NCBI RefSeq assembly: GCF_000725125.1
Contig: NZ_JFCB01000044.1
Span: forward strand, 1-46,505
DNA length: 46,505 bases
Direction: 5' to 3'
From: Streptomyces toyocaensis
GTDB taxonomy: Bacteria > Actinomycetota > Actinomycetes > Streptomycetales > Streptomycetaceae
The notes beneath the pieces were generated by a model. The model made no database searches. It had not been told where the DNA came from and was given only the letters and a program-made list of their open reading frames with translations. The position numbers were made by a program, and so were the translations under genes. Below are positions 25,715 to 33,227 of this stretch, in pieces (positions within the stretch are counted from its first letter, which is position 1; every line of letters starts with the position of its first letter).

Positions 25715-26220
25715 GCCGCGCTGCCCCGGGGTCGGTACGAGATGTGCAGCACGGGTTCTGTGACGGTGGCGGCCGAGGCGAGGCGCACGGTGTGCTCGGC
25801 GGCCGGGTCCAGCCAGACGTCGAGTCCGGGTGGCAGGAGGTCCAGGAGGTCGGCGCCCGTCGTCGAGAACCAGGCCCCGCCGTCTGTGAAGAGCTGGAAC
25901 TGTTCCAGTGAGGTGAACACCGGTACCAGTCGGGCCGGGGAGGGGGTGGCGGGGTCGGCGGTGGGCGTGGCCAGGTCGAGGATGCGGGAGCGCGGCGGCG
26001 CGTCGCCGACCGGGGACTGTGGCGCAGTCATCGTCAAGAAGCCCGGTTCTTCCGGTCGTTCGCAATAGACGCGGGCTCGGAGGAACGCGTCGAAGACGTC
26101 CTGCGGGGACGCCTCACCGCTCTTCGCCCGTCGAACCGTCCCCGCCAGGCCCACCGTGTCGTCCGGCGGCTGCCGTACTCCCTCCGACTTCGCCGTGGTG
26201 GCATCACTGGTTGTTGTCAT
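25711..26220 (-). CDS. SseB-like domain protein
   Basis: A 169-aa protein. The segments VFDAFLRARVYCERPEEPGF, LVPVFTSLEQFQLF and LLDLLPPGLDVWLDP reproduce the SseB N-terminal domain pattern found in many Streptomyces proteins of unknown role. The first about 45 residues are low-complexity. The ATG at 26220 was chosen because coding character begins there and a G-rich ribosome-binding site precedes it. It is the first gene of the toxin operon, after the terminator that closes esxBA. SseB-domain proteins often sit near T7SS genes; a role in effector handling is inference. Confidence 0.75.
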   Translation of the reverse strand: MTTTSDATTAKSEGVRQPPDDTVGLAGTVRRAKSGEASPQDVFDAFLRARVYCERPEEPGFLTMTAPQSPVGDAPPRSRILDLATPTADPATPSPARLVPVFTSLEQFQLFTDGGAWFSTTGADLLDLLPPGLDVWLDPAAEHTVRLASAATVTEPVLHISYRPRGSAA

Positions 26221-26323
26221 GTCGGCGCCGCCCCCGTTCGCACGCGTGTGCTCAAAGATCACATACGTCGTTCGCGGTGCGCAACGCGCCTTTGCCGTAC
26301 GGGGCGTGGCGAAGCGCACATGC

Positions 26324-26360
26324 GAAGAGGAGGCGGGCCGGGGCCGGCCGCCTCCTCTTC
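26324..26360 (-). terminator. Terminator of esxBA
   Basis: A perfect 13-bp stem (GAAGAGGAGGCGG at 26324-26336 with its complement at 26348-26360), extended by inner GCCGG/CCGGC pairs, starts 22 nt after the esxA stop. It separates the esxBA unit from the toxin operon. Confidence 0.85.
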
Positions 26361-26382
26361 CTCCGGCACAGTGCCGTCCGGC

Positions 26383-26694
26383 TCAGCCCATCAGCATGCG
26401 GAAGCGGGCCGCGTTGCCGTGGTCGGTGTCCTTGTAGCCGATGACCGACTCGTCCAGGAGCTGGGCGATGCGGGCCAGCTTCTGGCACATCTGGTCCATC
26501 TCCGAGCTGCTGCTGCGCTGGATCTCGGTGTAGGCGGTCTTCGCCTCGCCCTCCCAGGTATCGGCGACGGCCTTGACCTTGCGCATGAGGGTGTCGAGCT
26601 GCTCGCTCATCTCCTTGGCCGTCTTGCGCACGTCCTGGGCGGCCTGGGTGACGGTGTCGAAGTTGACGGCGGTGCGGTCGTAGTTGACGCTCAC
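26383..26694 (-). CDS. esxA: WXG100 family protein EsxA
   Basis: A 103-aa WXG100 protein with the hairpin turn W47-E-G49 between two helices, close to family length. WXG100 proteins are small substrates and components of type VII secretion, exported as dimers. It follows esxB by 32 nt, and the two are very likely cotranscribed and form a heterodimer. The GTG start has GGGAG upstream. The A/B naming follows the S. coelicolor order from memory, with esxB first. The C-terminus (GYKDTDHGNAARF) may carry the secretion signal. Confidence 0.92.
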   Translation of the reverse strand: MSVNYDRTAVNFDTVTQAAQDVRKTAKEMSEQLDTLMRKVKAVADTWEGEAKTAYTEIQRSSSSEMDQMCQKLARIAQLLDESVIGYKDTDHGNAARFRMLMG

Positions 26695-26726
26695 GGTGCG
26701 TTTCTCCCGGGTGGCGGCGGTGTCGG

Positions 26727-27059
26727 TCAGGCGAGGTCGGTGATGCGGCTGGTGACCTGGTAGGAGTTGTCCACCCGGCGGATCTCCGAGACGCGCTCCT
26801 GCTCGTGGGCGTTGAACCCCTTGACGCTCATCCGCATGACGTCCTCCAGGTCGACGAGGTCGTCCTGGAGCTTCTTCAGGTGCTGGTTGACACCACGCTG
26901 GACGGTGTCGAACTCCTTGCCCGCGGCGCCCTGCCAGCCCGCCTGGATCATGTCGACGACGGTGTTGAGGGACGTGACCCTGCTGCTGACGTCCTGGTGG
27001 AAGTCACGGATCTTGTCGGCGAGATCGGTCAGGTCCGAGTCGCTGTAGTCGACGCTCAT
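26727..27059 (-). CDS. esxB: WXG100 family protein EsxB
   Basis: A 110-aa WXG100 protein with W42-Q-G44 at the helix turn and a charged second helix. GAGGAGGGG precedes the ATG at 27059. The frame stays open upstream, but only as leader DNA. It is the first gene of esxBA, driven by a well-formed promoter about 130 nt upstream. The C-terminus contains Y-Q-V-T-S-R, near to but not a clear YxxxD/E signal. In S. coelicolor the homologous pair is needed for normal sporulation (established knowledge). Confidence 0.92.
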   Translation of the reverse strand: MSVDYSDSDLTDLADKIRDFHQDVSSRVTSLNTVVDMIQAGWQGAAGKEFDTVQRGVNQHLKKLQDDLVDLEDVMRMSVKGFNAHEQERVSEIRRVDNSYQVTSRITDLA

Positions 27060-27196
27060 GGTCTCTTGCCCCTCCTCATGAGTGCTGGACGGATGTCCAG
27101 GTGCTTGGCGGGCAAGAACCGCTGCCTCCCTGCGCGACGCGTGGTCGCAGCGCCGCGCCGCCCCCGTGCGGTACCACAACCGTGGCACCCGCAGCC

Positions 27197-27225
27197 ACTT
27201 TAGTCACTTGGTGTGGGTGTTCCAA
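27197..27225 (-). promoter_or_regulatory. esxBA promoter
   Basis: On the minus strand TTGGAA (27220-27225) is followed after exactly 17 bp by TAAAGT (27197-27202), a good sigma-70/HrdB-type arrangement. Transcription would start near 27190, giving a 5' leader of about 130 nt. The rest of the 310-nt gap towards the DUF397 gene holds no further gene. Confidence 0.6.
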
Positions 27226-27369
27226 CTGCAAAGCGGCCACAGGCCAGTTCCGGGCGGGTACTGTCCGCGGAAAGCACGTGATCCGGTCATCGGACGGACA
27301 CCGCCCGTGGGGGTGCCCAGTACTGTGACCGTCGATCGTCCGTACGTCACGAAAGGACACCGCTCCGCC

Positions 27370-27681
27370 ATGGCTGATCTGCCGGACCGGGAACGCGAGA
27401 CGCCCGAGGAAATGAAGGCGCGCAAGGAGCGCGAGCGGGACGAGCTGTACGCGCTGGACATCTCCGGCGTCGAGTGGCACTCCGCTCCGGGCACGGAGGA
27501 GCACGAGGAGCGGGTGGAGATCGCCTATCTGCCCGCCGGCGCGGTGGCCATGCGGTCGTCCCTCGACCCGGGAACGGTGCTGCGCTACACGGAGGCGGAG
27601 TGGCGCGCCTTCGTCCTGGGGGCGCGGGACGGGGAGTTCGACCTGGAGCCGGCGCCGGGGGACGCGACCGCCGCCGAGTGA
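27370..27681 (+). CDS. DUF397 domain protein
   Basis: A 103-aa protein with the DUF397 pattern ISGVEWHSAPGTEE, then VEIAYLPAGAVAMRSS, DPGTVLRYTEAEWRAFVLGA and RDGEFDLEP. DUF397 proteins are very common in Streptomyces, usually next to helix-turn-helix regulators. Here no such regulator is adjacent: it stands alone between divergent esxB and convergent mycosin 2. GAAAGGAC precedes the ATG at about 12 nt. The function is unknown; a regulatory role is inferred from the family. Confidence 0.8.
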   Translation: MADLPDRERETPEEMKARKERERDELYALDISGVEWHSAPGTEEHEERVEIAYLPAGAVAMRSSLDPGTVLRYTEAEWRAFVLGARDGEFDLEPAPGDATAAE

Positions 27682-27686
27682 TCGGG

Positions 27687-27705
27687 GGCGGGCGTCACGC
27701 CCGCC
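27687..27705. terminator. Hairpin between convergent DUF397 and mycosin 2
   Basis: A perfect 8-bp GGCGGGCG/CGCCCGCC stem with a 3-nt loop straddles the two stops, so it may serve both directions. It is short but very GC-rich. Confidence 0.5.
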
Positions 27706-28939
27706 GCTCTCCCCGGCGGCGGCGCAGGTCGCGCAGCACCACCGCGGTGCCGGCGATGACCGTCACCAGGACCGCGGTGACGCCCAGCACGCGGATCGCG
27801 AGGCGTTCGCTCCGTTCCGCCGGGGTCTCCGCCAGGGAGAACGGGGCGACGTCGGGAGCCTGGACCCTGGTCACACCGGGGTCGGGGGTGGGGGTCGAAG
27901 GAGGGTCGGCGAGGCCGGACTCCTGGACGGCGCGGACCGGGTCGACCACGCCCCAGCCGACGAAGTTGTCGTGGCCGTTGACCGAACGCTCCGCCGTCTG
28001 CTCGATCCGCGTGACGATCTGGGCCGCGGTCCAGTGCGGGTACTTCTCCTTGAGCAGGGCGGCCACTCCCGCGACGAAGGGGGCCGAGAAGCTGGTGCCG
28101 CTGTCCGTGCACTGGCCGCCGCCCGGGACCGTGGAGACGATGTCGACTCCGGGCGCGGCCACTCCGACGAAGTCACCCGGCTGTGAGAAGGCGGCCCGTT
28201 CGTTGTTCCGATCGGAGGAGGCCACGGCCAGTACGCCGTCGAAGGCCGCGGGGTAGGTGTTCTTGACCTTGCCGTCCAGACCGTCGTTGCCCGCGGAGGC
28301 GACCACGACGACGTTCCGCGCGATCGCCTTGCGGACCGCTTCGGCCAGGGCGGAGGTGGCGGACAGGGGCTTGGTGGTGTCCTGGGAGATGTTGACGACG
28401 TCGGCGCCCCGGGCCACGGCGTGGTCGATGGCCCGGGCCATGGTGCCGGAGTCGCCGCTGCTGTCGGCGTCGTTCTGGCGGATGGGGATGACGGTGGCGT
28501 TCGGGGCCAGGCCGACGAACCCGGTCCCTTCGCGGGGCCGGGCGGCGATGATGCCGGCGACCTTGGTGCCGTGTCCCACCTCGTCGTTGGTGGGGTCGCC
28601 CCCGCTCTTGCCCCCGGTGAGCAGGTCCAGCCCTGCCGCCTTGTCGACGGCGGCCGTAAGCTGCGGGTTCTTGTCGTCGACGCCGGTGTCGACGACGGCC
28701 ACGCGCACGCCCTTGCCCTTGTCGGTGCCCTGCCAGAGTTCGTCCAGCAGGACGCGCTGCAGTGACCAGGGACGTGCCTTGAACTGCTGTGTGCTGGGGT
28801 AGGTGCACTCACCGCTGCCGTCGAGGCGCACGCGCTCCTGGGGGCGTCCCGGCGCGTCGTGGGCGGGCACGGGGGGCCGGCCGCCGAGTGCGGTCAGGAG
28901 TACGGCGGTCGCCAGCAGGGCGGCCTTGGTCGGCGACAC
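27695..28939 (-). CDS. mycP: Mycosin 2, type VII secretion subtilisin-like protease
   Basis: A 414-aa subtilase with a signal-anchor-type N-terminus (hydrophobic 7-20), D84 (VVDTGVDD), H123 (VGHGTKVAG), N218 (SAGNDG) and S283 in the canonical GTSFSAP, and a C-terminal TM at about 378-400 with an Arg-rich cytosolic end. The catalytic set is complete. The GTG at 28939 follows AAAGGGA; the frame runs further upstream, but the real N-terminus is set by the signal segment. It follows eccB on the same strand by 77 nt. It differs from mycosin 1 in having no Pro-rich tail and stronger codon bias. Confidence 0.9.
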   Translation of the reverse strand: MSPTKAALLATAVLLTALGGRPPVPAHDAPGRPQERVRLDGSGECTYPSTQQFKARPWSLQRVLLDELWQGTDKGKGVRVAVVDTGVDDKNPQLTAAVDKAAGLDLLTGGKSGGDPTNDEVGHGTKVAGIIAARPREGTGFVGLAPNATVIPIRQNDADSSGDSGTMARAIDHAVARGADVVNISQDTTKPLSATSALAEAVRKAIARNVVVVASAGNDGLDGKVKNTYPAAFDGVLAVASSDRNNERAAFSQPGDFVGVAAPGVDIVSTVPGGGQCTDSGTSFSAPFVAGVAALLKEKYPHWTAAQIVTRIEQTAERSVNGHDNFVGWGVVDPVRAVQESGLADPPSTPTPDPGVTRVQAPDVAPFSLAETPAERSERLAIRVLGVTAVLVTVIAGTAVVLRDLRRRRGERRA

Positions 28940-29016
28940 CGGTGCGGTCCCTTTCTTGTCCGTCGTCCATGGTCCGTGCGTGCGAGGGGGGCGGGGGTGC
29001 GCCCGGGGCCGCAGGC

Positions 29017-30543
29017 TCACGAACCCTGGGGCTGCCGTGCGCTGTTGGTGTCGAGGCGAGGTCCCTTGGCGAGGAACTCGGACCAGGCCAGCGGGATTCT
29101 CGTGGGCCGGACGTTCTGGTAACCCAGCTTGACCTGGGCCTCGCTGGGTTCGGGGCCGGCGTCCGCCTCCGTGCCGGCGTCGTCGGCACCGATGTCGGAG
29201 GTCTCGCTGTCGCTGTCCCCGTTCGCCTGGACGGCGTACCGCAGTCCGGTGTCCGTCACGAGGAAGAGGGAACCGGCGTCGGACGCGGTGCCCTGGATCT
29301 GGGTGTAGAGCTGGCCCGATCCGGGGGTGACGTAGGTGCTCGTACCGCCGGGCGTGATCTCGACCGGGTAGCCGCTGCCCGCCCAGGTGCTGAGGACCGT
29401 CGAGTTGTCCTTGCCCACGTCGCGCAGGACGCTGCACACCGTGTCCCGTCCGCCGTCGGCGGAGTTGACCTGGTGGGCCCGCCGGTCGGGCCAGTCGGTG
29501 GGCTGGCCGGCGAACGGCTCGGTGTCCGCGGTGAAGTCCTGCAGGCCCACGGTGCGGGCCTTGCCGTTCATGTCGAGCACGGCCGTCTGCGGTGAGGAGA
29601 TCAGGAGCCAGGCGGTGAACTCGGTGACCGGCCGCACCTCACCGGGGAGGACGACGTAGTACTGGGTTCCCTCGCCGGTCTCCGTCCTGAGGACCGTGCC
29701 GACCTTGTTCTCGTCCGGCGACAGCTGCCCCGGGACGCCCGCGGGCTCGCCGACGCCGACCGGGAGCCGCGGGAAGCGGATCGGGGCGCCCTCGTGGAGG
29801 GTGGCGAGCCATTCCTTGCTGACGGTCTGGGGCTTGCGGGAGCCGACGAGCGCGACGGTCAGCGGGTCGTTCTCCGCCCCGGTGACGGCGTACGTGGTTC
29901 CGCGGGCGTCGACCAGGTGACGCTCACCGGTGCGCGTCTTCACGTACAGGATGTCACCGCCGGAGAGCCGGCCGGAGCCTTCGGTCTTCGTCCGGTCGTT
30001 GCCGGCGAGCACGAACGTGGCTTCCTGAACCGTGCCGTTGCCGTCCCCGCCGCCGGGCTGTGCGCAGACCGCCCACCGTTTGGCCCGGCCCGCCTCGTCC
30101 GCGGAGGGCAGGCGGTCCGGGGCGTAGGGAATGCCGAGGATGGGTCCGCGCGGCAGCTTGCCGGAGTCGAGGATCTTGTCGTCGACCTGGACGACCTTGT
30201 AACCGGCGTCCTTCATCAGCAGGCGTGCGGAGGCGAGGTTGAGCACCGGGTGCAGGCGGGTGGCGCCGTCCGTCCTCAGGACGACGTAACGGGTCGTCGA
30301 CTGCTTGCCGACGATCACCCGCGTTCCCGGTTCGTCCCAGCCGGGCGGGGCGGTGGGCTTGAACATGCCCCAGGCGCCGAAGACTCCCAGCACCAGCACC
30401 CCGACGATCAGACTCGGTAAGACGGCCCTCAGCGGCCGGGGGGCTCCCTCCTCCGATCCCGACGGCGAAGGCTGGAGGAAGGCGGCAAGCATGCGCCGCT
30501 TCGCGAACGTGTAGGCGTTGAGTTCGTCCCGCCGTGATGCCAT
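29017..30543 (-). CDS. eccB: Type VII secretion protein EccB
   Basis: EccB (508 aa) is the mainly periplasmic/extracytoplasmic subunit of the ESX core complex. The N-terminus begins MASRRDELNAYTFAKRRM, the EccB signature, followed by a TM at about 40-61 and a large external domain with repeated segments. Two Cys (in VCAQ and TVCSVL) could form the family disulfide. The tail is acidic (DSDSETSDIGADD). The ATG at 30543 has GGGGAG at 11 nt. It is upstream of mycosin 2 and divergent from eccE. Confidence 0.92.
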   Translation of the reverse strand: MASRRDELNAYTFAKRRMLAAFLQPSPSGSEEGAPRPLRAVLPSLIVGVLVLGVFGAWGMFKPTAPPGWDEPGTRVIVGKQSTTRYVVLRTDGATRLHPVLNLASARLLMKDAGYKVVQVDDKILDSGKLPRGPILGIPYAPDRLPSADEAGRAKRWAVCAQPGGGDGNGTVQEATFVLAGNDRTKTEGSGRLSGGDILYVKTRTGERHLVDARGTTYAVTGAENDPLTVALVGSRKPQTVSKEWLATLHEGAPIRFPRLPVGVGEPAGVPGQLSPDENKVGTVLRTETGEGTQYYVVLPGEVRPVTEFTAWLLISSPQTAVLDMNGKARTVGLQDFTADTEPFAGQPTDWPDRRAHQVNSADGGRDTVCSVLRDVGKDNSTVLSTWAGSGYPVEITPGGTSTYVTPGSGQLYTQIQGTASDAGSLFLVTDTGLRYAVQANGDSDSETSDIGADDAGTEADAGPEPSEAQVKLGYQNVRPTRIPLAWSEFLAKGPRLDTNSARQPQGS

Positions 30544-30723
30544 GAGTGACCGCAGCTCCCCGTTACCGCCCCCGGGGATCCGAATCCCGGGCCGTCCGTT
30601 GTCGGACCGGCCCCCTACTATGCCTGGTGATCGTCGGTGCGCGCGGAGCAGGTAGGGTACGGGCTCTTTGCGAGCCGCAGCAGTGCAGTTGCTCGGGCTG
30701 TTGTGACCAGAGCGGGGGATGCG

Positions 30724-32052
30724 GTGAGGGCTTCGGGGACGCGGGTGCGTGGCCCGGCGGGGGTGGCAGGGGCGTCGGCGGGCGAGCCCGGAGAGACGGG
30801 GAGGCCACCGGCGGGCGGGCGGTCCTCTCCGAGACCGCCGCACCTCAGGGCGCGTCCGGGACACGGTGGTTCGTTCCGGCTGCAACGACTTGTGCTGATG
30901 GAGATCGCCGCGGCCGCCCTGCTCGTCGGATGGGTGACCGGTCCGGTCGCGCTGGTGCCGGCCGCGGCCGTCGCCGCCGTGCTGCTGGCGCTCGCCCTGG
31001 TCCGGCGCCGTGGACGCTCGCTGCCCGAATGGCTCGCCACGGCACGGGCGTTGCGGGCGCGGCAGAAGCGAACCGTGGCTCTCGAGGTGCCGCCGGGGAC
31101 CGAGCCGGGGCTGGTGCCGGTGCTCGAGTGCGCCCCGGCCCTGCGGACCCACTCGCACGGGGTGCGGGACCGGCGTCCGGTGGGGATCGTCGGGGACGGC
31201 ACCTTCGTCACCGCGGTCGTGCACGTGGAGGCCGACTCCACCGCGCTGCGCGCCGAGCGGAGCCGGCAGCCGCTTCCACTGCGTCTGGTGCGTGAGGCCC
31301 TGGAGGTGGACGGCATCCGGCTGGAGTCGGCGCAGATCGTGCTGCACACCCAGCCCGCTCCCGCGCTGCATCTGCCCCGCCAGTCCGTGGCGGTCGCCAA
31401 CTACGCGCCGCTGCAGGAACAGGTCGAGGCCCCGGCGGTGCGCATCACATGGATCGCCCTGAGGCTGGACCCCGAGTTGTGCCCCGAGGCCGTGGCCGCA
31501 CGCGGTGGCGGGGAGACCGGGGCACGCAAGTGCGTCGCCCGCGCGGCTCGTCATCTCGCCAGCCGGCTGACCGGTGCCGGTTTCCGGGCGACCGTTCTGG
31601 ACGAGGAGGAACTGGTCGCCGCCCTCGCCACGTCGGCGTGTGCCAATCCGCTGGTGACGGCGGAGGCCGGGCGGTCCGAGGCGAGGGAGCGGCGGACCGA
31701 GGAGTCCGGCCGCAGCTGGCGCTGCGACAACCGCAGACACACGACGTACTGGGTGCGCCGGTGGCCCGGAACCGGTGGCGGCGACGGCCCCTCGCTCCCC
31801 CAGTTCGTCGCACGGGTCACCGCCGTCCCGGCGCTCGCCACCACCTTCAGCCTCACACTCGCGCGCGGGGAGGGGCAGGCGGTGTCACTGTGCGGGCACC
31901 TCAGGGTGACCGGACGCAGTGACGACGAACTGGTGGCGGCCCGCCGCGCGTTGGAGGAATCCGCGCGGGAGGCCGGGGCGGGCCTGGCGCGCCTGGACAG
32001 GGAGCAGCTCCCCGCCATGCTGGCCACGCTGCCCCTGGGAGGTGCGCGGTGA
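30724..32052 (+). CDS. eccE: Type VII secretion protein EccE
   Basis: EccE (442 aa) is the peripheral membrane subunit of the ESX complex. After a Pro/Gly/Arg-rich N-terminus, two TM helices (about 55-72 and 75-94) precede a cytosolic alpha/beta domain with the family pattern VGIVGDGTFVTAVVHVEAD and a late RRHTTYWVRRWP. The GTG at 30724 has GCGGGGGA 5 nt before it. In-frame GTGs at 30703 and 30637 lack good ribosome-binding sites and would add low-complexity sequence. A TAGGGT at 30652-30657 is a possible -10. Its stop overlaps the next start (GTGA). Confidence 0.87.
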   Translation: MRASGTRVRGPAGVAGASAGEPGETGRPPAGGRSSPRPPHLRARPGHGGSFRLQRLVLMEIAAAALLVGWVTGPVALVPAAAVAAVLLALALVRRRGRSLPEWLATARALRARQKRTVALEVPPGTEPGLVPVLECAPALRTHSHGVRDRRPVGIVGDGTFVTAVVHVEADSTALRAERSRQPLPLRLVREALEVDGIRLESAQIVLHTQPAPALHLPRQSVAVANYAPLQEQVEAPAVRITWIALRLDPELCPEAVAARGGGETGARKCVARAARHLASRLTGAGFRATVLDEEELVAALATSACANPLVTAEAGRSEARERRTEESGRSWRCDNRRHTTYWVRRWPGTGGGDGPSLPQFVARVTAVPALATTFSLTLARGEGQAVSLCGHLRVTGRSDDELVAARRALEESAREAGAGLARLDREQLPAMLATLPLGGAR

Positions 32053-32846
32053 CGACGTCCACGACAGGGACGGCCGACGGCGCCCGGGCGCACGGTCCCG
32101 CCGAAGGGGACGAGCGGTCCGCGACCCGGCGGACGCCGGTCAGTCGGCTGCTCAGCGGCTTCGGCCTCGTCGGCCCCCGGCACGGGCGGCACACGCTGCC
32201 CGTGGACCAGGTGGACGCGCTCGCGCTGCCGATCGGCGACGACGGCGTCATCGCCGGTGTGGACGCCGACGGCCGGCCAGCGGTGCTCGGGCTCAACCGG
32301 CCGACACCGTACGACGTCGTCCTGATCGGCGGGCTGTGGACGGCGCAGGTGCTGGCGCTGCGGGCGGCGGCGACGGGAGCGCGGGTCGCGGTGGAGACGG
32401 GACGACCGCAGTCCTGGCTGCGGATGGTCCACGCCATGGGGGGCGGGCAGAACGGGCTCGCGGTGTACGACGTGGGACGGGTGCCCCCGCAGGGCGCGTC
32501 CGCGGGGACGCCCGTGCTGGTCGTGCGGGACTGCGGCATGCGACCGCCCCGGGGGCGGGTCGTCTCGGGGCCCTGGCAGTCGCTGCTGACGCTGCTGCCG
32601 TACTTGAGTCCTGTCGCTCCCGGGCTCCTCCGGCGGGCTCGGCTGGCGGGCGTCCAGCGGGTCTCCCCGGACGAAGCGGCCGAACTGGGCCGCACCCTGA
32701 GCCTGTCACGGGACGAGGTGGAGTCACTGCCCACCCTCGCTGACGGTGTGACGCTCTGGTGCGCCGACGGCGACCGGCAGTACGTGACGACCCGGCCCAC
32801 CGATGCCGAGACCGGACTGCTGGGCGTGCCACGAAGGATGGACTGA
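32049..32846 (+). CDS. T7SS-locus protein, unknown function
   Basis: A 265-aa protein translationally coupled to eccE by a GTGA overlap. The stretch TPYDVVLIGGLWTAQVLALRAAATGARVAVETGR suggests an alpha/beta (Rossmann- or P-loop-like) fold, but the loop has no GxxxxGK[ST] motif. VLVVRDCGM and LLTLLPYLSP follow. There is no TM or signal peptide. Tight coupling to eccE and position before the EspI-like gene suggest a cytosolic accessory subunit of the secretion system. I do not recognise a family. Confidence 0.65.
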   Translation: MTTSTTGTADGARAHGPAEGDERSATRRTPVSRLLSGFGLVGPRHGRHTLPVDQVDALALPIGDDGVIAGVDADGRPAVLGLNRPTPYDVVLIGGLWTAQVLALRAAATGARVAVETGRPQSWLRMVHAMGGGQNGLAVYDVGRVPPQGASAGTPVLVVRDCGMRPPRGRVVSGPWQSLLTLLPYLSPVAPGLLRRARLAGVQRVSPDEAAELGRTLSLSRDEVESLPTLADGVTLWCADGDRQYVTTRPTDAETGLLGVPRRMD

Positions 32847-33227
32847 GCGGGACGTAAGGCACCGAGCGAGACGCCGTCATCTCACCCTGCCTTCACTTCA
32901 TGCCCACATGAGTGCCACTCTTGTCCGGTTTGCCTGCGGATGTCGGTCGACCGGCCGTCAGTTGTGTTCCGTCGTACGCCCCGAAGGAGTGAGGGTGGTG
33001 GCCGGACGGGCCTGCCGATGCGGGGCGGGTGGTGATTAGGCTGGGAGTGGGCGTGACGTCGGAACCCGTGAACCGGGCGGCGGCGTCCCGGGTGAGGGCG
33101 GGGGAAACCGGTGGAGCCGGAGGATCTCGCACGACCTCGAGCGGCTTCGGACCACTGCGAAGCACTTCGGACGACAAGCCGGTCGCCCCAGCGTGGCATG
33201 AGGGTGCACGACCAATCAGGAGGAACT
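32847..33227 (+). promoter_or_regulatory. Leader of the EspI-like gene
   Basis: This 380-nt gap holds no assured gene. TAGGCT at 33037-33042 is a reasonable -10 for the downstream gene, without an obvious -35. A palindrome GAGTG-C-CACTC lies at 32910-32920. A 43-codon Cys-rich frame (32908-33039) is possible but unproven. Confidence 0.35.

Noticed and set aside
27082..27369. N-terminal extension of the DUF397 protein
   Set aside because: The added residues are low-complexity and overlap the esxBA promoter and leader; the ATG at 27370 begins at the family boundary.
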